DNA from: Defluviitaleaceae bacterium
Lineage (GTDB): Bacteria; Bacillota; Clostridia; Lachnospirales; WQUN01
Assembly (NCBI GenBank): GCA_009777845.1
Contig: WRLD01000006.1
Location: 1-64,000, forward strand
Reading direction: 5' to 3'
DNA length: 64,000 nucleotides
Numbering within the stretch: the stretch's first letter is position 1; the number at the start of each line of letters is the position of its first letter. Below the pieces are notes generated by a model, which saw only the letters and a program-made list of their open reading frames with translations, searched no databases and was not told the DNA's origin. Shown one piece after another: positions 1 through 9,100 of this stretch. A program made the translations under genes and the position numbers.

Positions 1-162
1 ATGACAATCGCCCGCAAAATGACAATCGCCCGCAAAATGACAATCGCCCGCAAAATGACAATCGCCCGCAAAATGACAATCGCCCGCAAAATGACAATCG
101 CCCGCAAAATGACAATCGCCCGCAAAACGACAATCGCCCGCAAAACGATAATCGTCCACCAA
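1..162 (+). repeat. 18-bp tandem repeat at the 5' end of the RAYT frame
   Basis: Seven identical 18-bp units (ATGACAATCGCCCGCAAA) fill 1-126 and two diverged units follow to about 162. The array starts at the window edge and probably continues to the left. In the frame of the transposase that follows, each unit reads as the hexapeptide DNRPQN. The units have no spacers, so this is not a CRISPR array. Confidence 0.9.
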
Positions 163-635
163 ACGACAATAACCACTGTATACAATTGTCCGAATATGGT
201 AAATTTTCCGAAACCGCAATAAAACAATTGGACAGCCGAATCCATGTTGATTGTTATGTTATTATGCCGAATCATATTCATATGATAATTGTCATTGCAG
301 AAAGCGGGCGAACGGAGTTCGCCCCTACGGTGGTACCATCAATCGTGCGAACGGAATCCGCCCATACGGTACCATCAAACGAGCGAACGGAATCCGCCCG
401 TACGGTACCATCAATCGTGCGAACGGAATCCGCCCGTACGGTATCATCAATCGTGCGGTATATTAAATCATATGTAACCAAACGAATCGGATTTTCACCG
501 TGGCAAAAATCATTCCATGACCGCATTGTACGCAACGAACAGGAATATTACAAAATTACCGAATATATCGAAAACAATCCATCAAAATGGGAGGAAGATT
601 GCTTTTATGAAGTACAGCATCGTTTCAAGCGATAA
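3..635 (+). CDS. REP-associated tyrosine transposase-like protein (RAYT, Y1/IS200 fold), 5' partial
   Basis: The frame is open from the window edge, so the start lies outside. The N-terminal part is a run of DNRPQN hexapeptides. The recognisable core is the HUH-type motif in VIMPNHIHMIIVI (from about nt 265), which coordinates metal in Y1 transposases, and the C-terminal block with WQKSFHDRIV and YIENNPSKWEED that is typical of RAYT proteins. Family knowledge: RAYTs are single-copy Y1 transposases linked to palindromic REP sequences. The middle of the protein (about nt 305-455) is an unusual fourfold repeat RTESARTVPSIV, encoded by 36-bp units beginning at a palindrome. That segment normally holds a short linker, so activity is uncertain. 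The catalytic Tyr may be in YYKITEYIENN. The gene ends 3 bp before codon 11 of hsdR, and the two overlap by 29 nt. Confidence 0.75.
   Translation, partial: DNRPQNDNRPQNDNRPQNDNRPQNDNRPQNDNRPQNDNRPQNDNRPQNDNRPPNDNNHCIQLSEYGKFSETAIKQLDSRIHVDCYVIMPNHIHMIIVIAESGRTEFAPTVVPSIVRTESAHTVPSNERTESARTVPSIVRTESARTVSSIVRYIKSYVTKRIGFSPWQKSFHDRIVRNEQEYYKITEYIENNPSKWEEDCFYEVQHRFKR
306..452 (+). repeat. Palindrome plus 36-bp tandem repeats inside the RAYT gene
   Basis: A 19-bp palindrome (GGGCGAA/TTCGCCC arms, 306-324) is followed by three 36-bp units at 345-380, 381-416 and 417-452; 309-344 is a diverged first unit. Each unit keeps the reading frame and encodes a 12-residue repeat. The palindrome belongs to the same class as those inside hsdR. 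Confidence 0.85.
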
Positions 636-3600
636 CGAATCAACCGTTGTTGCGGAATACACGCCAGACCCACGGAGAGATGATTTCTACCAGTCCGAAG
701 CTCAATTGGAGCAGGATTTTATCAAGCGGCTCGTGGGGCAGGGCTATGAATTTATCTCCGTTACTGATGAAGCGGGAATGATTTCTAATTTGCGTTGTCA
801 GCTTGAAGCACTTAACGGGTACACCTTCACCGATTCCGAATGGACGCGATTCTTTTCTGATTGCCTTGCAAATAAGAATGAGGGTATCGTTGAAAAAACT
901 CGCAAGATACAAGACGACTATGTGCAAATCCTCAAGCGTGATGACGGCACGACTAAAAATATCCACTTAATTGACAAGAGGAATATACACAATAACCGTT
1001 TGCAGGTATTGAACCAGTATGCTGTAGAGGCGAATGGAATCCGCCCGAATACTGACACCCAAGCGGACGGTTGGAGCGCGGACGGTTGGAGCGCGGACGG
1101 TTGGAAAGCGGGCGGTTGGAGCGCGGACGGTTGGAAAACGGGCGGTTGGAAACCGCCCCTACATGCCAACCGTTACGATGTAACTGTGTTGGTGAACGGT
1201 CTGCCGCTTGTGCATATCGAGCTAAAACGGCGCGGTGTGGCAATCAGTGAAGCGTTTAATGAGATTAACCGTTATCAGCGTGAGAGCTTTTGGGCGGCGA
1301 GCGGTCTGTTTGAGTATGTGCAATTATTTGTTATCAGCAACGGAACACATACGAAATATTACAGCAACACAACCCGCTTCCAACACATCAAAGAATCCAC
1401 CGTAGGGGCGATTTCCAATCGCCCGATGTCTAATCCCCCAATTTCTAATCCCCCGACAAAGAAAAAAACCAGTAACAGCTTTGAATTTACGTCCTACTGG
1501 GCGGACGGTACAAACAAGGTTATAGCCGACCTCGAGGACTTTACAAAGACCTTTTTTGCCAAGCACACGATTTTGAATATTCTTACGCGATACTGCGTGT
1601 TTACCGCCGAGGAGCTTCTGCTTGTCATGCGTCCGTACCAAATCGCCGCAACCGAGCGAATTTTGAACCGCATCGGAGTGGCGAATAATTATAAGAAATA
1701 TGGCGGTGTGGAGGGCGGCGGCTATATTTGGCATACCACAGGTAGCGGCAAAACACTTACTAGCTTTAAGACGGCACAGCTTGCAAAGGCTCTGCCTTAC
1801 ATAGATAAGGTGCTGTTTGTCGTTGACCGAAAAGACCTCGATTACCAAACCATGAGAGAATACGACCGCTTTGAAAAAGGCGCGGCAAGCTCCAGTACAT
1901 CAACAGCTGTATTGAAAAAACAGCTTGATGACCCAAATGTTAAGATTATCATAACAACAATCCAAAAATTGGATAGATTTATTAGCAAGAACAAGAGCAA
2001 TGATGTTTTCGGCAAACGCATCGTTCTGATTTTTGACGAATGTCATCGCTCTCAATTCGGCGATATGCACCAAGCGATAACAAGGGCGTTTAAAAAATAC
2101 CACATCTTCGGCTTTACAGGTACGCCGATATTCCCAAGCAACGCCGGACACAGCGGTAGCCCGCTCCTGCGTACAACAGAGCAAGCCTTCGGTGATAAGC
2201 TCCATACCTATACCATCGTTGACGCTATCAATGACGGCAATGTTTTGCCATTCCGCATAGACTATGTCAATACAATCAAGATGCCCGACAACATTCAAGA
2301 CACAAGGGTACGAGCAATCGACACAGAAAGAGCGATGGCGGCACCAGAGCGCATTACTGGTGTAGTAGCTTACATTCTTGACCATTTCGACCAAAAAACC
2401 AAACGCCAGAGCTTTTACTCTCACAAGCGTGTTGTAAACGTGGAAGAGGTCGCAAGGGATAAAGCTCACACATTGGAAAACCGCGTAAAGGAGGACAAAA
2501 AATCATTCCGTGTTGGCGGCTACAATTCGATTTTTGCAGTATCCAACTCAATTATGATTGAGGGGACACGAGTGCTGCCCGTTAAACTTTATTACGACGA
2601 GTTTAAACGGCAACTGAGCGAACGCAACAGCGATTTACGCATAGCTACAATTTTCAGCTTTGCGGCAAACGAGGAAGAGCTTGATACCACTGTACCCGAT
2701 GAAGACTTTGATAATGATAGGCTCGACCAGTCCTCTCACGACTTCCTTAAACGGGCAATTGTTGATTACAATGCAATGTTTGGGACAGCGTATGACACCT
2801 CAGCAGATAAATTCCCAAGCTATTATAAAGACATTTCCTTGCGAATGAAAAATCGTGAAATCGACATTCTTATTGTGGTTAATATGTTTCTGACAGGCTT
2901 TGATGCAACCACAATGAATACCCTATGGGTAGATAAGGGTCTAAAGCATCACGGACTGATTCAAGCGTTTTCACGCACCAACCGAATCCTTAACAGCGTT
3001 AAGACGTTTGGTAACATAATCTGCTTCCGCGATTTAAAAAAAGCCACCGACGACGCTATCGCTCTGTTTGGCGACCGTGAAGCGGGCGGTATCGTCCTCT
3101 TGAAAACATACGATGATTACTACAACGGCTACGAGCAGGACGGCAAGCAAAGGGTAGGCTACAAAGACTTAATCGAGCGGCTTCTTGCGGAATATCCCCT
3201 CGGAATAGCCATACTCGGCGAAACGGCAAAAAAGGCGTTCATTGCTTTGTTTGGTGCAATTCTGCGGCTTCGTAATATCCTTACATCGTTTGACGATTTC
3301 GCAGGTAACGAAATTTTGTCGGCACGGGACTTTCAAGACTATCAAAGCCTTTACATCGACCTGTACCAGGAGTTTCGCCCGAAAGACGGCGGCGACAAGG
3401 AAAATATAAACGACGATATTATTTTCGAGATTGAACTCATAAAGCAAATTGAGGTCAACATCGATTATATTTTGATGCTCGTTGCCAAATTCCATGAAAG
3501 CAATTGCACCGACAAGGAAATCCTTACCGCCATCGACAAGGCGGTTAATTCGAGCATTGAGCTTCGCAGTAAAAAAGAACTCATAAAGGTCTTTATCTCC

Positions 3601-3888
3601 CGCGTAAACACCTCTACGCAAGTAGATGATGATTGGCAAAAATTCGTACATGAACAAAAAGAAACCGACCTCGCCGACCTTATTGCCAATGAGAAGCTCA
3701 AGGAGGACGAGGCTCGGCGATTTATTGATAACTCATTCCGCGACGGCGTGCTTAAAACGACTGGCACGGATATTGATAGAATTTTGCCCCCCGTGTCACG
3801 CTTCGGCGGCGGAAACAGGCAGGACAAGAAGCAGAGCGTGATTGCAAAATTATGTGGTTTCTTTGAGAAGTATTTAGGGCTGGTATAA
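607..3888 (+). CDS. hsdR: Type I restriction enzyme, R (HsdR) subunit, EcoR124I-like
   Basis: 1093-residue motor and nuclease subunit that, with HsdM and HsdS, translocates and cuts unmethylated DNA. The nuclease PD-ExK motif is visible as D191 (RYDV) with E205 and K207 (HIELKRRG). The SF2 helicase part has Walker A TTGSGKT near residue 380, DECHR near 477 and FTGTPIF near 505. The start at 607 is chosen because GGGAGGAAG (589-597) lies 9 nt upstream and the protein then begins like other HsdR subunits; an earlier ATG at 517 lies inside the RAYT gene. No hsdM or hsdS is in the window; they are probably to the left. Odd: two in-frame repeat insertions, at residues about 139-186 (immediately before the catalytic Asp) and about 266-285. 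Whether the enzyme still works is open. Confidence 0.93.
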   Translation: MKYSIVSSDNESTVVAEYTPDPRRDDFYQSEAQLEQDFIKRLVGQGYEFISVTDEAGMISNLRCQLEALNGYTFTDSEWTRFFSDCLANKNEGIVEKTRKIQDDYVQILKRDDGTTKNIHLIDKRNIHNNRLQVLNQYAVEANGIRPNTDTQADGWSADGWSADGWKAGGWSADGWKTGGWKPPLHANRYDVTVLVNGLPLVHIELKRRGVAISEAFNEINRYQRESFWAASGLFEYVQLFVISNGTHTKYYSNTTRFQHIKESTVGAISNRPMSNPPISNPPTKKKTSNSFEFTSYWADGTNKVIADLEDFTKTFFAKHTILNILTRYCVFTAEELLLVMRPYQIAATERILNRIGVANNYKKYGGVEGGGYIWHTTGSGKTLTSFKTAQLAKALPYIDKVLFVVDRKDLDYQTMREYDRFEKGAASSSTSTAVLKKQLDDPNVKIIITTIQKLDRFISKNKSNDVFGKRIVLIFDECHRSQFGDMHQAITRAFKKYHIFGFTGTPIFPSNAGHSGSPLLRTTEQAFGDKLHTYTIVDAINDGNVLPFRIDYVNTIKMPDNIQDTRVRAIDTERAMAAPERITGVVAYILDHFDQKTKRQSFYSHKRVVNVEEVARDKAHTLENRVKEDKKSFRVGGYNSIFAVSNSIMIEGTRVLPVKLYYDEFKRQLSERNSDLRIATIFSFAANEEELDTTVPDEDFDNDRLDQSSHDFLKRAIVDYNAMFGTAYDTSADKFPSYYKDISLRMKNREIDILIVVNMFLTGFDATTMNTLWVDKGLKHHGLIQAFSRTNRILNSVKTFGNIICFRDLKKATDDAIALFGDREAGGIVLLKTYDDYYNGYEQDGKQRVGYKDLIERLLAEYPLGIAILGETAKKAFIALFGAILRLRNILTSFDDFAGNEILSARDFQDYQSLYIDLYQEFRPKDGGDKENINDDIIFEIELIKQIEVNIDYILMLVAKFHESNCTDKEILTAIDKAVNSSIELRSKKELIKVFISRVNTSTQVDDDWQKFVHEQKETDLADLIANEKLKEDEARRFIDNSFRDGVLKTTGTDIDRILPPVSRFGGGNRQDKKQSVIAKLCGFFEKYLGLV
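1027..1161 (+). repeat. In-frame palindromic repeat insertion in hsdR (ADGWS units)
   Basis: Six 15-bp units at 1063-1152 encode ADGWS, ADGWS, ADGWK, AGGWS, ADGWK and TGGWK. The last units form a palindrome, GGGCGGTT-GGA-AACCGCCC. The segment begins GCGAATGGAATCCGCCC, which resembles the RAYT repeat. Removing it would leave an ordinary HsdR sequence running from NQYAVE into NRYDVTV. Confidence 0.85.
1402..1461 (+). repeat. Second in-frame palindromic repeat insertion in hsdR (SNPPx units)
   Basis: Begins GTAGGGGCG with the palindrome GGGCGATT-TCC-AATCGCCC (1406-1424). It continues in 15-bp units at 1429 and 1444 encoding SNPPI and SNPPT. The surrounding protein (IKES ... KKKTSNSFEFTSYWADG) is normal HsdR sequence. 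Confidence 0.8.
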
Positions 3889-3905
3889 TATGGGAGGTCG
3901 CGGAG

Positions 3906-4013
3906 ATGAGTAAATTAAAAGCAACGGAAAATCCGAGGTGTAGACAAGGCTCTGAGGGTCGGCAATTGCTTGTGTGTATTCGACAATCGAACAAATATTC
4001 GGATTTCTCATAG
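3906..4013 (+). CDS. Possible 35-aa ORF after hsdR
   Basis: ATG at 3906 is preceded by GGGAGG with good spacing, and the frame (MSKLKATENPRCRQG...) stays open for 35 codons, beginning 17 nt after hsdR. I do not recognise it. It may be the stub of a gene once cotranscribed with hsdR, or chance. Confidence 0.25.
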   Translation: MSKLKATENPRCRQGSEGRQLLVCIRQSNKYSDFS

Positions 4014-4374
4014 CTTACAGGTGGTATTGCCCTGTCGTTGTCTTTAGTGACACACTAATCTCGATTAAAAATCCACTCATACGGTACGGCAAAACTGCGG
4101 AAAACACGGCTTTGCCGTGCCTATTCGAGATTTTAATCTGAGATTAGCACCATCTGGCATAATTTCCCTCATATGGAAATGCCTACCCTGTGTTTGACAT
4201 ATTAAGGCAAAACAGCTATATTATAGGGAAGCAACTCAACAACTCTTGGCTGGCGTGCGGTATTGTCGTAGATAGTGCCTTACTGCCCGCTTGTTTGGCG
4301 TACGGTATTTTCTAAGAACCCCCTAGAACAGGCTCTTAGGCAATACCTTACCGCCTATTTCTCGGAGCGACCCC
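4014..4374. repeat. Intergenic region with two inverted-repeat structures
   Basis: 4055-4147 is an imperfect palindrome: CTAATCTCGATTAAAAATC pairs with GATTTTAATCTGAGATTAG, with an inner ACGGCAAA/TTTGCCGT stem. About 4250-4352 is a degenerate, doubled relative of the hairpin nested in the GTAGGGG elements: it has GGCGTGCGGTATTG, TTCTAAGAA and TTAGGCAATACCTTAC. It ends just before the gene at 4375. Confidence 0.6.
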
Positions 4375-4836
4375 ATGAAAACACACCCCCAAACCACCCC
4401 AACCCAACCCAAAAAAACACGCGGCGGCGCGTATGTAATAGTTGTCGGCGCGTTTTCTTTTGTACTCGCCACGGCGCTTGTGCTGCTTACTATCACCGCC
4501 GCGAGCAGGAACACCACTGCGAGTTACGGCGACTTTTACGGCATGTACGACATTGCCGTTGCCGCTACCGAGCAAGCCTTTAACGCCCTAAAAAACGGCG
4601 AGCCGCAAAAAAACGAATGGGAGCTTTCCATTGACTTCCCCGATTATGCTTTACAGGACACATTTACAACGAGTACAATTATCACTGACAACGGCTATGA
4701 AATTCTCATAGAAACGCAGGTAACCAAACAAAATAGCGGCGGCGAAACGCAAGCCGCGGCTACTGTACACGCGCGCGCGTTACGGCACGAAAACGGCTCG
4801 CTTGCTATGACGGGGTTGTATCGTGTGGCTGGATAA
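4375..4836 (+). CDS. Single-pass membrane protein, faintly PilX-like
   Basis: 153 residues. A basic, Pro/Thr-rich N-terminus (about 20 residues) is followed by one hydrophobic helix (about 22-44, AYVIVVGAFSFVLATALVLL). A region then contains YGMYDIAVAATEQAF, and a polar extracytoplasmic part follows. The layout (N-terminal helix, then an 'AAE-A' patch) recalls PilX-type pilus assembly proteins, but there is no clear prepilin peptidase site or other pilus gene nearby, so this is only a resemblance. The ribosome site is weak (CGGAG). Its stop is 70 nt before the toxin-antitoxin pair. I do not assign a function. Confidence 0.6.
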   Translation: MKTHPQTTPTQPKKTRGGAYVIVVGAFSFVLATALVLLTITAASRNTTASYGDFYGMYDIAVAATEQAFNALKNGEPQKNEWELSIDFPDYALQDTFTTSTIITDNGYEILIETQVTKQNSGGETQAAATVHARALRHENGSLAMTGLYRVAG

Positions 4837-4857
4837 GAGCCTGTTCGGTAGTGTAAA

Positions 4858-4884
4858 GTCGCACATGAAAAATCGCCGAAGGCG
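4858..4884 (+). other. Conserved leader element with TCGCC-GAA-GGCGA hairpin
   Basis: CGCACATGAAAAATCGCC followed by the 13-bp hairpin TCGCCGAAGGCGA, 23 nt before the vapB-like start. Nearly the same sequence precedes minD (41637-41662), and a shorter form precedes the xylanase on the minus strand (about 54368-54392). See findings. Confidence 0.5.
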
Positions 4885-4906
4885 AGCCAAAAAAAGAGGT
4901 GCAAAA

Positions 4907-5143
4907 ATGAGAGCGTTAGCGACGACATCATTAAAGCAATGGGGCGATAGTACAGCCGTTAGGATTCCCCAGGAAGCCCTCGAACAAAGCCATTTGCAGG
5001 AAACTGACACCCTAGATGTATTTGTGTCAAATGGCGTTATCATGCTTCAAAAGCAAGGGAAACGAAAGTATAGCGACATTGTCAAGCCGCTGTTCGATAC
5101 CTCCGACTGGAAGTTTGATAGGGAGGAAGCGAATGAGCGTTAG
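4907..5143 (+). CDS. AbrB/MazE-family antitoxin of a VapBC-like pair
   Basis: 78 residues with the swapped-hairpin AbrB/SpoVT pattern: LKQWGDSTAVRIPQEAL at the N-terminus, then a short hydrophobic strand region and a charged C-terminal tail that would bind the toxin. It should bind both its operator and the PIN toxin encoded next. The start at 4907 has AGAGGTG upstream; a longer in-frame start at 4865 would add MKNRRRRAKKRGAK from the leader repeat and lacks a ribosome site. Its stop overlaps the toxin gene by 11 nt, implying coupled translation. Confidence 0.85.
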   Translation: MRALATTSLKQWGDSTAVRIPQEALEQSHLQETDTLDVFVSNGVIMLQKQGKRKYSDIVKPLFDTSDWKFDREEANER

Positions 5144-5561
5144 AACCTTTGCTGACACAAATATTCATGTATACGCCCATACGTACAGCTTAAACCCACT
5201 GGACATAAGCAAGCGGAATATCGCGCTAAAATATCTTGACGAGTGCCGTTTAGTTATATCCACACAGGTTATACGCGAATTTGTGAACGTAATGGCAAAA
5301 AAAGGCAAACGAACGGTATCGGAAATGGAAGAACACACCGAACGCATAGTCGAGGTAGCCGAGCTTGTTGTTGAGGAAGATTTACAGCTAATTCGTAAAG
5401 CCTTTGTAATAAATGGGGCATACGGCTATAGTTATTTTGATAGCCTAATAATAGCCGCCGCCCTCAAAGCCGATTGCGAAATATTATTGAGTGAGGATAT
5501 GCAACACGGACAGCTCATAGAGGGCACACTAAAAATCGTCAATCCATTCAAGGACGTTTGA
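5133..5561 (+). CDS. PIN-domain ribonuclease toxin (VapC-like)
   Basis: 142 residues with PIN-domain acidic positions: D8 in FADTNIHV, E in QVIREFVNV, D in YFDSLIIAAA and D in LLSEDM. Members are Mg-dependent RNases that act on tRNA or rRNA and are held in check by the upstream AbrB-type antitoxin. GGGAGGAAGCGA sits directly before the start, inside the antitoxin gene. No terminator follows; the next 550 bp are repeats. Confidence 0.88.
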   Translation: MSVRTFADTNIHVYAHTYSLNPLDISKRNIALKYLDECRLVISTQVIREFVNVMAKKGKRTVSEMEEHTERIVEVAELVVEEDLQLIRKAFVINGAYGYSYFDSLIIAAALKADCEILLSEDMQHGQLIEGTLKIVNPFKDV

Positions 5562-6112
5562 GTATAAAAAATGACAGTCATGTACAGGGGCAATTTCAAT
5601 TTTACGCAGATTTTCACGGATTTTAATTCCCCCACGAACGAATCCGTCAAATCCGTGTCCCATATAACCCAAAACGGCATTTTGTGAAAAACCAAACACG
5701 GATTTTTACGGATTTACACGGATTACGCGGATTTTCCCCGAGTTAATCCACTGTCAACAGGTTAAGGTTTGAGTTTGATGACGGTTACTTGTAGGGGACG
5801 GATTTATCCGTCCCGAGGTATGCACGTTCTATAATTTAGGGCGGGTAACGTCCATTAACGCAGAGCGAGGTAGCCTCGGGACGGATAAATCCGTCCCCTA
5901 CAAAAAACACGACAAACGCACGAAGCCAAAATTTATAAATTAAACGCAGATTATGCGGATTTACGCAGATTTTCACGGATTTTAATTCCCCCACGAACGA
6001 ATCCGCACAATCCGTGAAAATCCGTTAAATCCGTGTTTAACAAGCAATAAAGCACGAAAGATATAAAAAATCACCACATAAACCAAAACCCCCAAAAGAG
6101 AGGAAAATACCC
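5562..6112. repeat. Intergenic repeat island 1
   Basis: 5587-5735 and 5940-6045 are degenerate arrays of ATCCG(C/T)G-like units (forms such as TTTTCACGGATT and AATCCGTGTC) on both strands. Between them lies a complete GTAGGGG element (listed separately). Only the last 30 bp, with AGAGAGG, belong to the SLH gene leader. No gene is seen. Confidence 0.75.
5791..5901. repeat. GTAGGGG inverted-repeat element, copy 1 (111 bp)
   Basis: Ends are GTAGGGGACGG... and ...CCGTCCCCTAC, inverted repeats of about 28 bp, each containing the small palindrome GGACGGAT-TT-ATCCGTCC. The interior has GAACGTGCATACC and TTAACGCAGAGCGAGG. Other copies are at 18070, 20669, 39163, 41294, 54497, 57487 and 61009. Confidence 0.9.
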
Positions 6113-9100
6113 ATGAAAACAATGGAAACAAAAACCAAATTCACCCTCACCCCCCTACTAACCCTACTCTTCACCCTAACCCTAGCCCTACTACTCTACC
6201 CCCACCCCACCCACGCCGCCTCAATCACCCTAGACCTAGACAACCTAGACTACACAAACTCCAGCGGCTACACCGTAGACACCGCCGACAACTCTATCCG
6301 TATAAACGGCACAGACCCCGTCACCATAAAAGGCGACGGCACAAACGGCGGCGATGGCTGGGAGATTGTCACCTATAGCACGGAAATCTATATCGAAAGC
6401 GGCACAACCCTGCTAGCCCCTAGCACTTATTCCGCCTTAATGTTAGGAAATGACGCGAGGCTCGTTGGCTTGGGTGATAATATCACAATAACCGCCCCTG
6501 CCCGTACCGCCATCGACGGATACCGTACAGTCACCATAGACGGTACAATAGATACCATCTCTTCTGGCGATATGTATGGGATTCGTGCGGCGAATAATAT
6601 AGAAATCGCAGGCACGGTAAACGCCATTAGCTCCGCAACACTACAGGCCATCCGCTCAGAGGTCGGTAACATCACCATTAGCGGCACAGTGGGTACTATC
6701 GTCGGCGCCAGCAATATCAGCAGCGGCAACCCAATGTCTGCCATTGCTGCTCGTTTCATTATCATCAGCGGTACGGTAGGCTCTGTCAGCGGCTATATGC
6801 GCGATTACAGCGGTATAGTGGTGAGAGGCGACAGCCTCACGTTATACGGCGGTGCCAGCTTAACCAACCAGAACCAAGATTTAACCATAGAAAACGGACA
6901 AACCCTAACCATACACGCAGACGCGAGCTTATACATCGGGGGGCCTCCCCCTGTCGATTGGAACGTAACATTAACCAACTACGGCACTATTATAAACGAG
7001 GGTTATATTAGTGTTATGCACGGAACTATTACCAACCACGGCACAGTTATCAACAACGGCACGATTGCCAACTATGGCACAATCAACGGCGACATTAGCG
7101 GCGAGGCTGTGCAGGGCGTTGTCTTAGACCTAGACGACATATTCTTCTACAGCGGCTGGTATGCCGGCTACACCCTCGGCGACACACCCAACACTCTCGT
7201 TATAAACAGCACAAGCCCAGTTACCATAAAAGGCAACGGCACAAACAACGGCAACGGCTGGCATATCGAACTAACAAACGCTACAGAAGTCTTTATAGAA
7301 CCGAATACAACCCTAAAAGGCAGAGCCAACGGAAACGCCCTTTATTTTCCCAAAAGTGCGACAATCACTGGCTTGGGCGAAAATATAACCATTGACGGCA
7401 GTGTTACCTCAGCCAAAAATCTTACCATAGACGGCACAATCGACACCATTTCTAACAGCAACGGCTCTGCCATTTATACATCTGACAATGTATACATCTT
7501 AGGCACAATAAACAAAATTATTTCCGAAAATGGGGTTGGCATTTACGCATACAGTGATGTCATAATAAGCGGTACGGTAGACTCTGTTAGCAGTAGCACC
7601 CTTGACGGCATTTTCGCACTCAATAATATCTCAATAACTGGCACAGTAGGCACAATTACTGCCGTACACGGCATTACCGCACACGATAGTATCTCAATCA
7701 CTGGTACAGTAGGCACAATTACTGCCAACGTATGCGGCATTTTGGCAACCAACGACATATCAATCACTGGTACAGTAGACACAGTCAACGGCGACATAGT
7801 AGGCATTGCTACGAGAAACGGCTCTGTTGCGATAAAAGACGACACCGTGCTTTACACCTCTAGCATAATGAAAGATGCCACTGGCGACCTTATTCCCATA
7901 CAACCCTCCGCCGCCTCACAGGGCATTCTATTCATAGGCGACAAAGGCACAGTATACGGCGAGGTCACTCTACAAAACGACCTCACTATCGAAAGCGGCT
8001 CAACGCTAACCATTCCACAAAACATGAGCCTAACCGTGCCTAGCGGTATAGCTCTCACCAACCACGGCACGATTTACAACTACGGCATACTAAGCGGCGA
8101 CATCATAGGCAACGGCGTTATCATTGGCGTAACCCTAGACCTAGACGACATAGACCACACAGGCGACAGCGGCTACAACATAACGGACGGCGGCCGCGTT
8201 ATCTATATAACCAGCACAAGCCCAGTTACCATAAAGGGCGACGGCACAAGCAACGGCGACGGCTGGGCTATTATAATGAGAAACGCTACAGAAATAAATA
8301 TAGAGGGCAATACAACCCTATACAACAGCTACTATATTTTTTCCGCCCTACACCTACAGGGCGAGGGCGAGCAGGGCGTAAGCATAAACGGACTAGGCGG
8401 CAATATCACGATTGACGGCGGCCCGTCGTTCGCCATTGCGTCAGTTGACACTCTAACTATAAACGGCACAATAGACACTATTTCTGGTGATAGCGGAGGA
8501 ATCAACTCGGGGCATGGCGTAGAAATTACAGGTACAATAAACAGGATTGTTTCAAAAAACCGCAGGGGCATTTTTACAAATAAGGGGCGTACTACCATTA
8601 CTGGCACGGTAGGCTATATTTTCGGCGGCATAGACGGTATTTCCACACAAAATGTAGACTATGTCGTACTCGGAAACAACGCCCTAGCGTACACCTCTAG
8701 CCTAGACCCCGATACAACCGTGCTAGACAGCTCCCAGGGCATATTATTTGTCGGCGGTCACGGCACAGTATACGGCGAGGTCACGCTACAAAACGACCTC
8801 ACTATCGAAAGCGGCTCAACGCTCACCATTCCCGCAGGCGCGAGCCTAGCCGTGCCTAGCGGTATAACGCTAACCAACCACGGCAGTATAACCAACCGCG
8901 GCAGTATCGCAGGCGAGGGCGGCATAACCAACAACAGCCAAATAGACTGCTATACAGGCAATATCTCAAGCGCAATCGCAGGAAACAGGGCGCAGCTCGT
9001 TGATGTCGTCATTGTGTGGCCTACAGACCTAACGGCGGAAGCAGGTCAAGCCCTCGCGGACATTGACCTAACAAACGGAATAGCTCCATTCGGCGCGTTT

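Noticed and set aside
1..162. Possible CRISPR-like array at the left end
   Set aside because: The 18-bp units follow one another without spacers and are in frame with a transposase gene, so it is a coding tandem repeat.
4823..4906. Upstream start for the AbrB-type antitoxin
   Set aside because: It would include the leader hairpin and a poly-basic tail with no ribosome site. ATG 4907 has AGAGG and matches family length.
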